This document shows positions 18,023 to 27,052 of a stretch of 55,561 bases of DNA, piece after piece; the stretch's first letter is position 1, and each line of letters starts with the position of its first letter. A model generated the notes under the pieces. That model did no database searches and was not told where the DNA came from. It saw only the letters and a list, made by a program, of their open reading frames with translations. Location of the stretch: contig NZ_JAECZA010000227.1 in NCBI RefSeq assembly GCF_016056275.1, forward strand, positions 1 through 55,561, in the 5' to 3' direction. Source of the stretch: Dendronalium phyllosphericum CENA369 (GTDB taxonomy: Bacteria; Cyanobacteriota; Cyanobacteriia; Cyanobacteriales; Nostocaceae). Both the position numbers and the translations under genes were made by a program.

Positions 18023-18358
18023 ATGTTAGAAATTCAAAGAATATTCGATCGATTTCGTCGCCAAATTGGGATTGTATTACTGTTTGCTTTAGTCTGGATA
18101 ATCAGCTTACCTACTCCTTCAGTTCAAGCAAATGGTTATTTTTCAGAAAAGCCACGTCAAGTAGAGGCAACTAAGCCTTATTTTTCTGTCAGAAACCGTA
18201 TAATAGCACAAAACGAGCATTTTAAGCCTTATTACGCTAGTAAAGAACATCTGAAGAGAAAAGTCATTAGAAATCAACCAGAAACTAGCGATCGCATCGA
18301 AAATGCTAGGAGAGTAAAAGAAGCAATTCCTAGAGATTTGGACAGTAATAGACACTAG
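18023..18358 (+). CDS. Small secreted hypothetical protein
   Basis: 111 residues from the ATG at 18023, chosen because AGAGGA lies nine bases upstream and the protein then opens with a signal peptide (about 1-35; IGIVLLFALVWIISL then TPSVQA). An earlier TTG at 17993 would precede the ribosome site. The mature part is basic (many Lys, Arg, His), with no recognised domain. It lies 172 bp after fbaB on the same strand and could be co-transcribed, but a separate promoter is as likely. Confidence 0.6.
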   Translation: MLEIQRIFDRFRRQIGIVLLFALVWIISLPTPSVQANGYFSEKPRQVEATKPYFSVRNRIIAQNEHFKPYYASKEHLKRKVIRNQPETSDRIENARRVKEAIPRDLDSNRH

Positions 18359-18754
18359 AAAAATATCATAAATCTGCTAAAAATATCTGGTGAAGCATTA
18401 TAAAATAAGCAGATCAAGGTAATTTTGAGTAATCAATTCAAAATTCCACATTAGTGCAGAATTAGAGCAGATTTATTTGAGCGTTTATTTGATTTTATTG
18501 GTCAGCTGAGTTAACTGTTTATGTGACTCTGCTGGCTATTTTTTTAGTCAAGCGATCGCCCAAAGACTCCACAAAAATGAAAAAAGGAGTTTTTTCCACT
18601 CGCTGTCACAAAAATCAGACTTTTTCTGACTAAATAATACAGAGACATTTGAATTATCTGAGGCAAGAGAATGCTATTGATGTCTTTTTCAGGCTGCATT
18701 TATTTTATAAAAGGTTTAATTTAGATTTCAGATAAAATATTTGAGGATAATTTT

Positions 18755-18904
18755 ATGAAACTTGTAAGATTAATAGATTCTGCACTGATTGTTGTTTCCA
18801 TTGCTCTTTTGCCTGGAATCACTAGCGGTAAAACAGTTACTAGTAACAGTAATGATATGAGCCGCCTACATGTTGTGGGTTGGCAACTCACATCATTTAA
18901 GTAG
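18755..18904 (+). CDS. Possible 49-residue secreted peptide
   Basis: An ATG at 18755 preceded by GAGGATAA opens a 49-codon frame with a signal-like N terminus (LIDSALIVVSIALLPGITSG) and a short Ser/Thr/Asn tail. Its last codons overlap the start of the decayed aspC-like segment (18898-19028), so the frame could be a chance remnant. No homologue recognised. Confidence 0.3.
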   Translation: MKLVRLIDSALIVVSIALLPGITSGKTVTSNSNDMSRLHVVGWQLTSFK

Positions 18905-19028
18905 TTTTAACCTAGAGAAACAACCAGATTTTGAGACTCCAGCGCACATCAAAGCAGCAACCTTGAGACAAAGGCAAAACCAACTAAAATACAATAGCTG
19001 AAGAACCAAAGTTAAGATAAGCGATCGC
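18898..19028 (+). pseudogene. Decayed internal fragment of an aspC-like aminotransferase gene
   Basis: Reads as a degenerate copy of 21140-21274, the part of the intact aminotransferase gene for about residues 34-77. Shared blocks are GTAGTTTTA, CCAGATTT, GACTCCAGCGCA, ATCAAAGC, AAGGCAAAACCAA and GAACCAAAGTTAAG followed by AGCGATCGC. Small insertions and deletions and in-frame stops abolish coding. The remnant lies about 2 kb before the intact gene in the same orientation, with the phosphate permease between them. The rest of the gap 18359-18754 shows no gene; it is AT-rich with one HIP1 site. Confidence 0.75.
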
Positions 19029-19041
19029 TAGTATTAATCTC

Positions 19042-20532
19042 CTACTTGAAACCAAAAACTTGCAATACCATATATAGTGCCGCAGCATAAGTTGCAGAAC
19101 CAAGCAGCACGCAAACTGGCAGCGTTAGCACCCACGCTAATAAAAGATTTCTGAGCGTATCCATCTGCAAACCAGAATGATTTGCCGCCATTGTACCCGC
19201 TACACCAGATGATAGTACGTGAGTAGTGCTGACAGGTAAACCAAAGTAATCTGCTGCACCAATAGTTGTCATAGCCACTAATTCAGCTGAAGCACCTTGA
19301 GCGTAGGTCAGGTGATCTTTGCCAATCTTTTCACCGACTGTAACTACAATGCGTTTCCAACCAATCATTGTGCCAAAACCTAATGCGTTGGCAACGGCAA
19401 ATTTTACCCAATTGGGAATAAATTTGGTTACTTTTTCCAACTGAGTTTTATAGCTAGAAAGTAACTCTTCTTGTTTAGCATCGGTGAATTTGTTCTGCTT
19501 ATCAAGCTTGCCAATTGTGCCGGCAACTAAATACATGTCGGTTCGTAATAAGCCACGTTCATCTTTGGCAAGTTCGGTGATACTTTTCTTACCAGTCAAC
19601 CTGTCTGCAATTTCTTTAGTCTCGAAAGCCAGAGCAGCAAAGGTTTTATCGTTAGCTTTACCAGTTGGTTTGAGGAAATTGGAAAGCTCGTCAGCAGAAT
19701 TTTGTCCGCTTAAGGAGGTTATAGGTGCTTGTCGCTCCAATACTGGAATCACCGAACGCGAAGTAGCCACTAACTGAGCAATGGTTTGTGCATTAGTATT
19801 TATATTCAGTGCGAATATACCTGGAAGAATACCAACCAATATGAGCATAATTAGACCCATACCTTTTTGCCCGTCATTAGAACCGTGGGCAAAGCTGACA
19901 CCAGTACATGTCAAAATTAACAATGCACGTATCCACAAAGGCGGTGCTTTACCCGACTCCGGCGCACGGTATAACTCTGGTCGTCTGATTAACACCTTTG
20001 CTAACAATAGCAGCAGTGCAGCGCAAGTAAAACCAACAATTGGTGAAATCAATAGAGAAGTAAACACTTCTTGGGCTTTTGCCCAGTTCACGCCTTCACC
20101 AAAGACATGACCCGCAGATAACAATGAATTGGCTAAACCTACACCCATGATTGAGCCAATCAAAGTATGCGAGCTCGACGCAGGTAAACCTAAATACCAA
20201 GTTCCTAAGTTCCAAATGATGGCGGAAATCAGAAGTGCGAACACCATTGCAAAACCTGCACCCGATCCCACATTAATTACCAACTCAACTGGCAGTAACG
20301 CGATGATACCAAAAGCAACGGCTCCAGTTGATGTCAGCACACCTATGAGGTTCCAAGTACCCGACCAGATGACTGCGACAGTTGGCTTTAATGTGTTAGT
20401 GTAAATGACAGTGGCAACTGCATTTGCGGTATCATGAAAGCCGTTAACAAATTCAAAACTAAGTGCTAGACCCAACGCCAAAATCAGAAAAAAGCCGGTG
20501 CTTGCGGTTAATGACTCTCCGAAAATTTCCAT
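19042..20532 (-). CDS. PiT-family inorganic phosphate permease
   Basis: About 496 residues. The ATG at 20532 is favoured since AGGAG lies seven bases upstream; 20577 would add 15 residues. PiT signatures appear twice: GFHDTANAVATVIYT near the N terminus and, in the C-terminal half, GWKRIVVTVGEKIGKDHLTYAQG with GLPVSTTHVLSSGVAGT. The first half also has GLPASSSHTLIGSIMGVG and SFAHGSNDGQKGMG. A large cytoplasmic loop (about 255-370) separates the two halves. It should move phosphate by H+ or Na+ symport across the plasma membrane. It is monocistronic. The upstream gap 20533-21042 shows no clear repeated Pho box; a single TTAACCT occurs near 20665. Confidence 0.92.
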   Translation of the reverse strand: MEIFGESLTASTGFFLILALGLALSFEFVNGFHDTANAVATVIYTNTLKPTVAVIWSGTWNLIGVLTSTGAVAFGIIALLPVELVINVGSGAGFAMVFALLISAIIWNLGTWYLGLPASSSHTLIGSIMGVGLANSLLSAGHVFGEGVNWAKAQEVFTSLLISPIVGFTCAALLLLLAKVLIRRPELYRAPESGKAPPLWIRALLILTCTGVSFAHGSNDGQKGMGLIMLILVGILPGIFALNINTNAQTIAQLVATSRSVIPVLERQAPITSLSGQNSADELSNFLKPTGKANDKTFAALAFETKEIADRLTGKKSITELAKDERGLLRTDMYLVAGTIGKLDKQNKFTDAKQEELLSSYKTQLEKVTKFIPNWVKFAVANALGFGTMIGWKRIVVTVGEKIGKDHLTYAQGASAELVAMTTIGAADYFGLPVSTTHVLSSGVAGTMAANHSGLQMDTLRNLLLAWVLTLPVCVLLGSATYAAALYMVLQVFGFK

Positions 20533-21042
20533 TCTGTACTCCTGACAAAATGACAAAATGCGGTTTAGAATAAGCAAAGTTTTTTGTAAAAACTGTTACA
20601 GCTATAAATTGCCTTTGAAATGATGACAATTTAGAGAGCTACACCCAAAAGTTAGGTTACGCATTTAACCTTTTACTAAACAGCAAATACTTGCAAATAA
20701 AAAAATCTCACTACGCAAACTTTAATAGCCAACAACTTTGACGTAGGTAATTTATTTATTGAAGCTTCCACATTTAAGGCTAGGATTAATAGGTTAATAA
20801 ATAAATAAATTTTGGTTATATTAAGATTAAGCACAGCTTGTCTTCTTTGTTCGCGTCCAAGCTGAAAAAAAGATTAAGAAGGCTAAATATATATAGAAAT
20901 GTTACAGATGCAGCAAGTATTATTTTGGATAACTGAAGGCTTGAATTCAACTTAATTGTCTTGGTTAGCAAAATAAAGCAAATCTCGGTCAGGATTCTGG
21001 GATATCCTAAAATGAGTGAGAGATTTGCCGAAGAAAGTAAGA
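20533..21042. other. Divergent AT-rich intergenic region
   Basis: 510 bp between the phosphate permease and aspC, which point away from each other, so it should carry both promoters. It contains AATAAATAAATAAAT-like runs near 20800 and no convincing gene. The hydrophobic frame on the minus strand at 20816-21076 overlaps aspC and is not believed. Confidence 0.4.
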
Positions 21043-22209
21043 ATGAAACTGGCAGCAAGAGTAAGTCAGGTAACACCTTCGTTGACTTTAGCGATCGCAG
21101 CTAAAGCTAAGGCACTGAAGGCAGAAGGAATAGATGTTTGTAGTTTTAGCGCTGGAGAACCAGATTTCGACACTCCAGCGCATATCAAAGCCGCAGCAGC
21201 GAAAGCTTTGGACGAAGGCAAAACCAAGTATGGCCCAGCCGCTGGAGAACCAAAGTTAAGGGAAGCGATCGCCCGCAAGCTTAAAACTGATAACGGTCTT
21301 GATTACAAAGCAGAGAATGTTATCGTCACCAATGGCGGTAAGCATTCGCTATACAACTTGGTAGTGGCGTTAATCGATCCGGGTGATGAAGTTATTATCC
21401 CTGCTCCCTATTGGCTGAGTTATCCGGAAATGGTGACTTTGGTCGGTGGCGTATCGAAGATCGTACCCACAGATGCTTCCACGGGTTATAAAATTACTCC
21501 CGAACAACTGCGTCAAGCAATCACGCCGAAAACAAAGTTATTTATCCTCAACTCCCCATCAAACCCTACAGGGATGGTTTACACGCCAGCTGAAATCAAA
21601 GCACTGGCTGAGGTAATAGTTGATGCAGATATCTTTGTTGTTTCCGACGAGATTTACGAAAAGATTCTCTACGATGGTGCAGAACATCTTAGCATTGGTT
21701 CTTTAGGAAAGGAAATTTTTGACCGCACCTTAATTAGTAACGGTTTCGCTAAAGCTTACTCAATGACGGGGTGGCGAATTGGTTATTTAGCGGGGCCAGT
21801 GGAGATTATTAAAGCAGCAAGTTCCATTCAAGGGCATAGTACATCTAACGTTTGTACCTTTGCCCAATATGGTGCGATCGCTGCTTTGGAAGGTTCTCAA
21901 GACTGTGTAGAAGAAATGCGTCAAGCCTTCGCCAAACGGCGACAGGTAATGTTAGACAAACTCAACGCCATTCCTGGATTAAGTTGTCCTAAACCAGATG
22001 GTGCATTTTACCTGTTTCCTGACATCAGCAAAACAGGTCTGAAATCCTTAGAATTTTGCGATGCGCTGTTAGAAGAACATCAGGTTGCAGTCATTCCTGG
22101 AATTGCTTTTGGTGCTGATGACAACATTCGCCTTTCCTACGCCACAGATTTGGGAACAATTGAAAAAGGCTTAGATAGGTTGGATAAATTTGTGCGTAGC
22201 CGTATTTAG
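21043..22209 (+). CDS. aspC: Class I pyridoxal-phosphate aspartate aminotransferase
   Basis: 388 residues from the ATG at 21043 ([18 protein letters not shown] is the usual N terminus of the cyanobacterial enzyme); a GTG at 21016 would add nine residues. Fold-type I residues are visible: [10 protein letters not shown], Asn174 in SPSNPTG, Asp202 in VVSDEIYE, the PLP lysine Lys237 in [14 protein letters not shown], and the substrate-carboxylate Arg near the C terminus (DNIRLSYA). It belongs to the Igamma (Thermus-like) group, which often also acts on prephenate; substrate breadth cannot be read here. A decayed piece of the same gene lies at 18898. Confidence 0.93.
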   Translation: MKLAARVSQVTPSLTLAIAAKAKALKAEGIDVCSFSAGEPDFDTPAHIKAAAAKALDEGKTKYGPAAGEPKLREAIARKLKTDNGLDYKAENVIVTNGGKHSLYNLVVALIDPGDEVIIPAPYWLSYPEMVTLVGGVSKIVPTDASTGYKITPEQLRQAITPKTKLFILNSPSNPTGMVYTPAEIKALAEVIVDADIFVVSDEIYEKILYDGAEHLSIGSLGKEIFDRTLISNGFAKAYSMTGWRIGYLAGPVEIIKAASSIQGHSTSNVCTFAQYGAIAALEGSQDCVEEMRQAFAKRRQVMLDKLNAIPGLSCPKPDGAFYLFPDISKTGLKSLEFCDALLEEHQVAVIPGIAFGADDNIRLSYATDLGTIEKGLDRLDKFVRSRI

Positions 22210-22268
22210 TTAATGTAAGTTTGATGGGTGGATTTTGCCCTTTCCTCATATTTTTTTGGATTGAAAAG

Positions 22269-22305
22269 TTCTGAGCGGAACAAACCTCCACTCAGACTTT
22301 TTATT
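22269..22305 (+). terminator. Possible Rho-independent terminator after aspC
   Basis: TCTGAG pairs with CTCAGA across a 15-base loop and is followed by a CTTTTTATTATTT tract, about 60 bp after the aspC stop. The stem is only six pairs. A further hairpin, TATCCCA/TGGGATA, lies at 22370-22393. Confidence 0.45.
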
Positions 22306-22450
22306 ATTTAAAGAGAGGGGTTTTAAATATCTATATATTTCGTTTACTTAGGGACTTCTAAATACAAAATATCCCAAATATTCTTGTGGGATAGTTGTCA
22401 TCACCTGTCCCATATTGAGGGCGGGCAGGATGCTTCTTTACATTGGAAAG

Positions 22451-24676
22451 TTAAAAAGATGATAAAGCTAAACCATTAGGCTGCTTTACTATTTGTTGTC
22501 GGATAGGCAGTTTAATTATAAACTCAGTTCCTTCACCGAGGGTAGAAAAACAATCCAGTTTGCCGCCATGTTTTTCGACAATAATTTGATAGCTGATGGC
22601 CATACCCATACCTGTACCTTTGCCCACCGGTTTGGTAGTAAAGAAAGGATCGAATATTCGGTTTTTAACCTGTTCTGGCATTCCCATGGCGTTATCTGCG
22701 ATCGCAATTTCTACCCACTGCGAATCAATAACTAAGGTACGAATAGTAATTTGACTGAAATTTGCTTTTATCTGTTCGCTGGTATGGTGGGAATTCATCT
22801 CATCTAAGGCATCTATGGCATTTACTAGAATATTCATAAACACTTGATTGAGTTGTCCGGCATAGCATTCTATTTGAGGCAAATTGCTATAATCTCGCAT
22901 TATTTCAATTGCTGGACGAGTCGGTTTTTCTTTGAAACGATGTTGCAAAATCAAGAGCGTACTTTCAATTCCTTCATGAATATCAACTACTTTAAATTCA
23001 GCTTCATCCATGCGCGAAAAGTTCCGTAGTGATAACACAATGTTGCGAATCCGCTCAGTCCCCATTTTCATTGAAGACAGCATTTTCTGTAAATCCTCAA
23101 TGAGAAATTCTAAATCGATTTCTTCAGCAAGTGCTTGAATTTCTGGATCGTAACTAGAATGGCGTTGTTGATAAAGATAAATTATCCTCAGCAAATCGTG
23201 AGTGTATTCGTTCAGATGATTAATGTTGCCGTGAATAAAGTTCACTGGGTTGTTGATTTCATGTGCCACCCCAGCTACCAGTTGACCGAGACTAGACATT
23301 TTTTCACTCTGGACTACTTGTGCTTGAGTACGCTGCAACTCACTTAATGTGGTTTTGAGTTCGGCTGTGCGTTCTTCCACTCGGTCTTCTAGTTTCGCCT
23401 TACTATTTTCTAGGGCGCTAAACAATTCGCGCAATTGCCCTGCCATATTATTAAAAGAGTGAGCGAGTGTGTTGAGTTCTTGAATCTTACTCACATCAAC
23501 TACTTGGTTTAAGTTACCGGCTGCCATTGCTTGACTTGCTCGGTTTAACCGCACAATTGGCTGTGTAATCAAATGAGAGGTCAGATAACCCATTAAAGTT
23601 GCTACAGTCAATGCTCCTAGACAGAGTAAAATGGTAGTTTTAGTGTTGGCATTAATTTGTGCCATAAAAATGCGTTCTGGCACACTTACTACTACTAGCC
23701 AATCCAGTCCATATTGGTCGCGCCAAGGAGTGACGTACACAAAATTTTGCTCTTTTTGCGATTTCAATTGCAGCTTTATGGATTCAGTAATAGATTGGAA
23801 CCCATTGAATTTTTGCTCTAGCTGTTGGGCAATACTTTTAATGACTGGATCTGGACTATTTGTAGCTTTCAATCGCTGAACTTCGTCTTTAACTATTGTA
23901 AAAGGTTGCTGAGTGCTAGAGTTAGCAATCAGCTTACCATTGCGCTCCAAAATAAAAACCTGTCCTGTGCGGCTGACATCCAAATGCCGTAAAAATTCGC
24001 TAAGTTTCAATAGATGGATATCTACGCCGACCATTCCCAGCAATCGCTTTTGCGAGTCATAAATAGGGCGACCGGCGGAAGCAGCGATGTATGGATGATT
24101 GGGGTAATTGATAGTAAAAATCCTTGACCAAATGGGTCTACCTGCTTTCACTGGTTCGGTGTACCAAGATTCGTTGAAGTTGTTCCAATCAAGAATATTA
24201 AGAATGCTGGTGCGATCGCCTTGGTTATTTGTAACATAGCTGTACCAATTTTTTGGCGGCTTAGGCCCCCAATCATCAATCGTGATATTTTTCTCATCGT
24301 AACGGGCGGCTCCTACCCCTTCACCTGTGGTCAGTCCAAAACCGACATAAGACAAATCATAAGTATGCATCTGTTTCCAGAAATATTTGCTGGCGGTTTT
24401 GCGATCGCGCACATTCAATAAACCCATTTCAATGGCATCAGCATTCATCTGATTTACCTTGTGAGGAATAGATAAATAAGAATGCAGATATTGATCCACC
24501 ATAGCGCTTGTTCGATCCATCAACCGATCTGCTAGTTGGTTAACAGCTTTTTGTCCATTTTTAAATGAAAGATAACCAACCAAACCCACGGCTCCAAATG
24601 TTTGGATAACAAACGGAATCACGAGAACAAGCTGTAATGGGAAAGCTTTATTTTTAATGCCATGAAACTTATTCAT
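22451..24676 (-). CDS. Membrane sensor histidine kinase with dCache-type sensor and HAMP domain
   Basis: 741 residues. A transmembrane helix (about 15-37) and a second near residue 345-365 flank a large periplasmic double-Cache domain (WYTEPVKAGRPIWSRIF, YIAASAGRPIYDSQKRLLGMVGVDI, GQVFILERNGKLIANS are typical). HAMP follows (ITQPIVRLNRASQAMAAGNLNQVVDV), then a coiled coil, a HisKA domain with the acceptor His in GQLVAGVAHEINNPVNFIHGNI (around residue 470) and HATPase_c (NQVFMNILVNAIDAL, IADNAMGMPEQVKNRIFDPFFTTKPVGKGTGMGMAIS). A degenerate DNAMG replaces the usual DNGxG in the N/G1 region. No receiver or response-regulator gene is adjacent, so it is an orphan kinase. dCache domains often bind amino acids or organic acids; the ligand is unknown. 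Confidence 0.9.
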   Translation of the reverse strand: MNKFHGIKNKAFPLQLVLVIPFVIQTFGAVGLVGYLSFKNGQKAVNQLADRLMDRTSAMVDQYLHSYLSIPHKVNQMNADAIEMGLLNVRDRKTASKYFWKQMHTYDLSYVGFGLTTGEGVGAARYDEKNITIDDWGPKPPKNWYSYVTNNQGDRTSILNILDWNNFNESWYTEPVKAGRPIWSRIFTINYPNHPYIAASAGRPIYDSQKRLLGMVGVDIHLLKLSEFLRHLDVSRTGQVFILERNGKLIANSSTQQPFTIVKDEVQRLKATNSPDPVIKSIAQQLEQKFNGFQSITESIKLQLKSQKEQNFVYVTPWRDQYGLDWLVVVSVPERIFMAQINANTKTTILLCLGALTVATLMGYLTSHLITQPIVRLNRASQAMAAGNLNQVVDVSKIQELNTLAHSFNNMAGQLRELFSALENSKAKLEDRVEERTAELKTTLSELQRTQAQVVQSEKMSSLGQLVAGVAHEINNPVNFIHGNINHLNEYTHDLLRIIYLYQQRHSSYDPEIQALAEEIDLEFLIEDLQKMLSSMKMGTERIRNIVLSLRNFSRMDEAEFKVVDIHEGIESTLLILQHRFKEKPTRPAIEIMRDYSNLPQIECYAGQLNQVFMNILVNAIDALDEMNSHHTSEQIKANFSQITIRTLVIDSQWVEIAIADNAMGMPEQVKNRIFDPFFTTKPVGKGTGMGMAISYQIIVEKHGGKLDCFSTLGEGTEFIIKLPIRQQIVKQPNGLALSSF

Positions 24677-25285
24677 TATTAACTTTTATGATTAATTTCA
24701 TAAATATGCTGTTATTTTCATTAATTCAAACTAGTAAAAATCAAACATGACTGTATTTCAAAATATATAAATATATTTAAATTTAATATATTTTCTCTGA
24801 AAACCAGTTTGGCTTAATGCTTTTCAAAAAATGCTCTAAAAAATTACTGAGGGATGGAGACTTTAATTTTTACAAAAAACAGCTATCGATGACTTCTGAA
24901 AAATTACTGAGGTTTATTTCAGGTAGTGCCTTTTGGATCGGATATTAAGGTGTCAAGTTTTGAGCGAATATAATTCATTACTACATAGGCAAAATCAGCC
25001 TACGTGGACTAATGAAAAATCAAGGTTTTTAACCCACGTACCGCCCTTGACGTTCTTGAAGGGTAGGTGGTTTTTGTTTGTATGCAAGATGAACCGTGAC
25101 TTATAGTCGCCAAAGCAAATAATAAATTAGGCTTTTAAAACAACCTCTAAGCTGACCCAGTTTAACTTAATAAAACTTATATTTTGGAAAATTTCTTATA
25201 TATTAAACAAACTTCTGTATCAGTAGGATGATGTTTTCAATTACAGAGCATTGAGAGAATATCAAATAAAACAACCTGCCTACCG
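24677..25285. other. Intergenic region with dispersed repeats
   Basis: 609 bp with no gene. AAAATTACTGAGG occurs twice, at 24838 and 24898, exactly 60 bp apart. At 25000-25080 TACGTGG pairs with CCACGTA around an AAGGTTTTTAACC core, followed by a second stem CCCTTGACGTTCTTGAAGGG; this resembles a common Nostoc repeat family. Confidence 0.5.
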
Positions 25286-25690
25286 ATGACTAATTTATTT
25301 TTGCATAAAGATATACGAGATATTTTAGAAGCACACAGCGAGCCAATCGCTGTTTTCTCTACATCAGAAATCCTCAAACTAAATTGGGGCAAGTTGGCTA
25401 TTGTTGGCGGCGAAATGAAGATATTCCAGATGTGCGAGGAGCTAACTGGAAATTAGAACCAGAATGGTTAGCGCAAGAAGATCCCTCATTTGCTGCTGCA
25501 CTCCGAACAGCACCTTCAATTTATGTTGAAGATGTGGAATTCTGCTCTGACCCACAGCAAATTTTGAGGTGCTTCCCAGTAAGCTAATCTGCCTTGAAGT
25601 TGCACAATCCTTTGCTTTAGAAAGACGCAAAGAGAAGTTGCGTGCAAAGAGAAGTGCGGTCTTGGGGAGACACTGCTAGCCCTTGGTTCC
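25286..25690 (+). pseudogene. Frameshifted gene remnant, family not recognised
   Basis: Three successive reading frames together read like one protein. Frame one from the ATG at 25286 gives MTNLFLHKDIRDILEAHSEP and continues to about 25380. Frame two gives GQVGYCWRRNEDIPDVRGAN, then WKLEPEWLAQEDPSFAAALR and VEDVEFCSDPQQI, up to about 25565. Frame three gives LPSKLICLEVAQSFALERRK and ends at the TAG near 25690. Two indels are therefore needed to restore it. Composition (Trp, Cys, acidic stretches) is protein-like rather than random. I do not recognise the family. The following repeat region 25655-25812 overlaps its end. Confidence 0.6.
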
Positions 25691-25812
25691 CGTCGATTGC
25701 GTTAGCAAGAGCGATCTTCGACGTTCGCGTAAGCGTCTCCCCTTGGGAGAAGGAGCGTCACTCTCGAACCCGGAGGGCTTCTCGTAAGAGTATAATCGCG
25801 TCTCTACTCCTA
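25655..25812. repeat. Palindrome-rich intergenic repeat cluster
   Basis: Contains GGGGAGACACTGC, GCGTAAGCGTCTCCCCTTGG and GGGAGAAGGAGCGTC in mixed orientations, forming several overlapping inverted repeats, and ends with ATAATCGCGTCTCTAC, a half copy of the palindrome at 2583-2600. The composition is typical of dispersed non-coding repeats in Nostocales. Confidence 0.6.
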
Positions 25813-25822
25813 ACTCAGCGCT

Positions 25823-26275
25823 TTATAAATATTTCAACTTGATTTGGATATTAGTGTTTGGGCCTGCTATTAAAAAAGCTGCATCACCAAACTTGGGGGC
25901 GCTGGTGCGAACTTCTGGGTTTCTGGAAAATCCAAAGCCTTCGATGGGCATACCTAGATCGTTACGATTGAGGGTGAGATCGTTATTTCGATCGTGGAAG
26001 ACGGCGACGGCGTAATTACCTGCTTTCAAGTTATTAAAGTTAATTTTCATCGGAGTTTCGGTAATCTTAGTACACTGTCTTTGAATGACGCGATCGCGGT
26101 TACTAGGAAATCCTTGGCTGCTAGCAAATACACTGACGCAGACTTGTCCTTGTTTGTTTTTTAATCCATCAATTTCCACGCTGAGGTTGCCGTTTAAACT
26201 TGCTCTGGCGCTAAATGACCATGTTAATCCCATGACGGCAAGCAGTAGCCCGCTAACTCTTAATGCTTTGACCAT
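25823..26275 (-). CDS. DUF2141 secreted protein
   Basis: 150 residues with a signal peptide (1-25) and a DUF2141 domain: LSVEIDGLKNKQGQVCVSVF, the middle NLKAGNYAVAVFHDRNNDLTLNRNDLGMP and a GFGFSRN motif. The domain is beta-rich and the Asp/Asn cluster HDRNNDLTLN looks like a calcium-type loop (inference). Two cysteines could form a disulphide. Function is unknown. It is monocistronic and ends beside a repeat cluster. Confidence 0.85.
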   Translation of the reverse strand: MVKALRVSGLLLAVMGLTWSFSARASLNGNLSVEIDGLKNKQGQVCVSVFASSQGFPSNRDRVIQRQCTKITETPMKINFNNLKAGNYAVAVFHDRNNDLTLNRNDLGMPIEGFGFSRNPEVRTSAPKFGDAAFLIAGPNTNIQIKLKYL

Positions 26276-26405
26276 AAAATTTTCACTTTGATTGCGATCG
26301 CTTAGAGGTGATTTATAAAGTCAACCTTAAATTGTAGTGGACTGACACAGCTAAAATGATGCATTTTTCAGACTGCATTCTGCAAAACAAAGACCCCCAG
26401 CTATA

Positions 26406-26864
26406 TTATTTAAAGCGACAAGGTTGCTCCATCGTCGGAGTTTCTTCAAATTGCACCATTATCAGAACAGCTGGCACATCGCCGACTGTTCCAGATAAGT
26501 GACCTTTATGACCTTGCGCGTCTGCTTTCGTGCCCTGGTCTTCTCCGAATGAAATTTCACCAGGCCCCATTTCTACTCGCTGCCCGTCCATAGTCTCTAC
26601 AAACCAGCGTCCAGACAGAGGAATCACCCACTGTGGTTTTGGGTTCTCATGCCAGTTTCCAATCCATCCGACGGGTAGTACAGTAAAAGTGATGGTAGCA
26701 CCAGACTGTTTCAATTGAGAAAGCCACTGAGGCGAAGTATCAGGGGCTATGCCTTTCTGGATAAAGTCTTCAATTTGGCAACGGGACTGATGACTTATAC
26801 CATCACGATCTGTCCAGACATGCCAGTAGTCAATTGTAGGCTTTTGTGATGCGTTATTCTGCAT
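26406..26864 (-). CDS. Cupin-fold protein
   Basis: 152 residues. The core has beta-rich cupin-like segments (VLPVGWIGNWHENPKPQWVIPLSG, VEMGPGEISFGEDQGT, GHKGHLSGTVGDVPAVLIMVQFE). The usual His-x-His pair of motif 1 is replaced by WHENP, and motif 2 has GHKGH, so metal binding is uncertain. The N-terminal TIDYWHVWTDRDGISHQSRC is typical of an uncharacterised cupin group that pairs with oxidoreductases. The next minus-strand gene upstream begins at 29035, so it is probably transcribed separately from the debranching enzyme. Confidence 0.72.
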   Translation of the reverse strand: MQNNASQKPTIDYWHVWTDRDGISHQSRCQIEDFIQKGIAPDTSPQWLSQLKQSGATITFTVLPVGWIGNWHENPKPQWVIPLSGRWFVETMDGQRVEMGPGEISFGEDQGTKADAQGHKGHLSGTVGDVPAVLIMVQFEETPTMEQPCRFK

Positions 26865-27052
26865 AAAGATAACTCGCTTTAATTGTGCGGTTATCTTACA
26901 AGGAATAGTTAGAAGTTTGAAAGCTCCTTCAGTAGCACCTAAAAATTATTCGGAATTTCTAATAACTACGTCCTTTAGCAGAGGGTTATGTCCGAATGGC
27001 ACGCTTGTAAATCTTGACTGCATCAGTGGTGGAAACATCGAACTCGAATATC

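Noticed and set aside
19484-20404. Three adjacent plus-strand open frames
   Set aside because: They are antisense to the conserved phosphate permease gene and reflect its codon bias.
20655-20690. Possible Pho box before the phosphate permease
   Set aside because: Only one TTAACCT octamer-like match is present; a Pho box needs at least two spaced copies.
20816-21076. Hydrophobic 86-codon minus-strand frame
   Set aside because: It overlaps the aspC start on the opposite strand, has no domain and lies in AT-rich DNA that easily gives hydrophobic frames.
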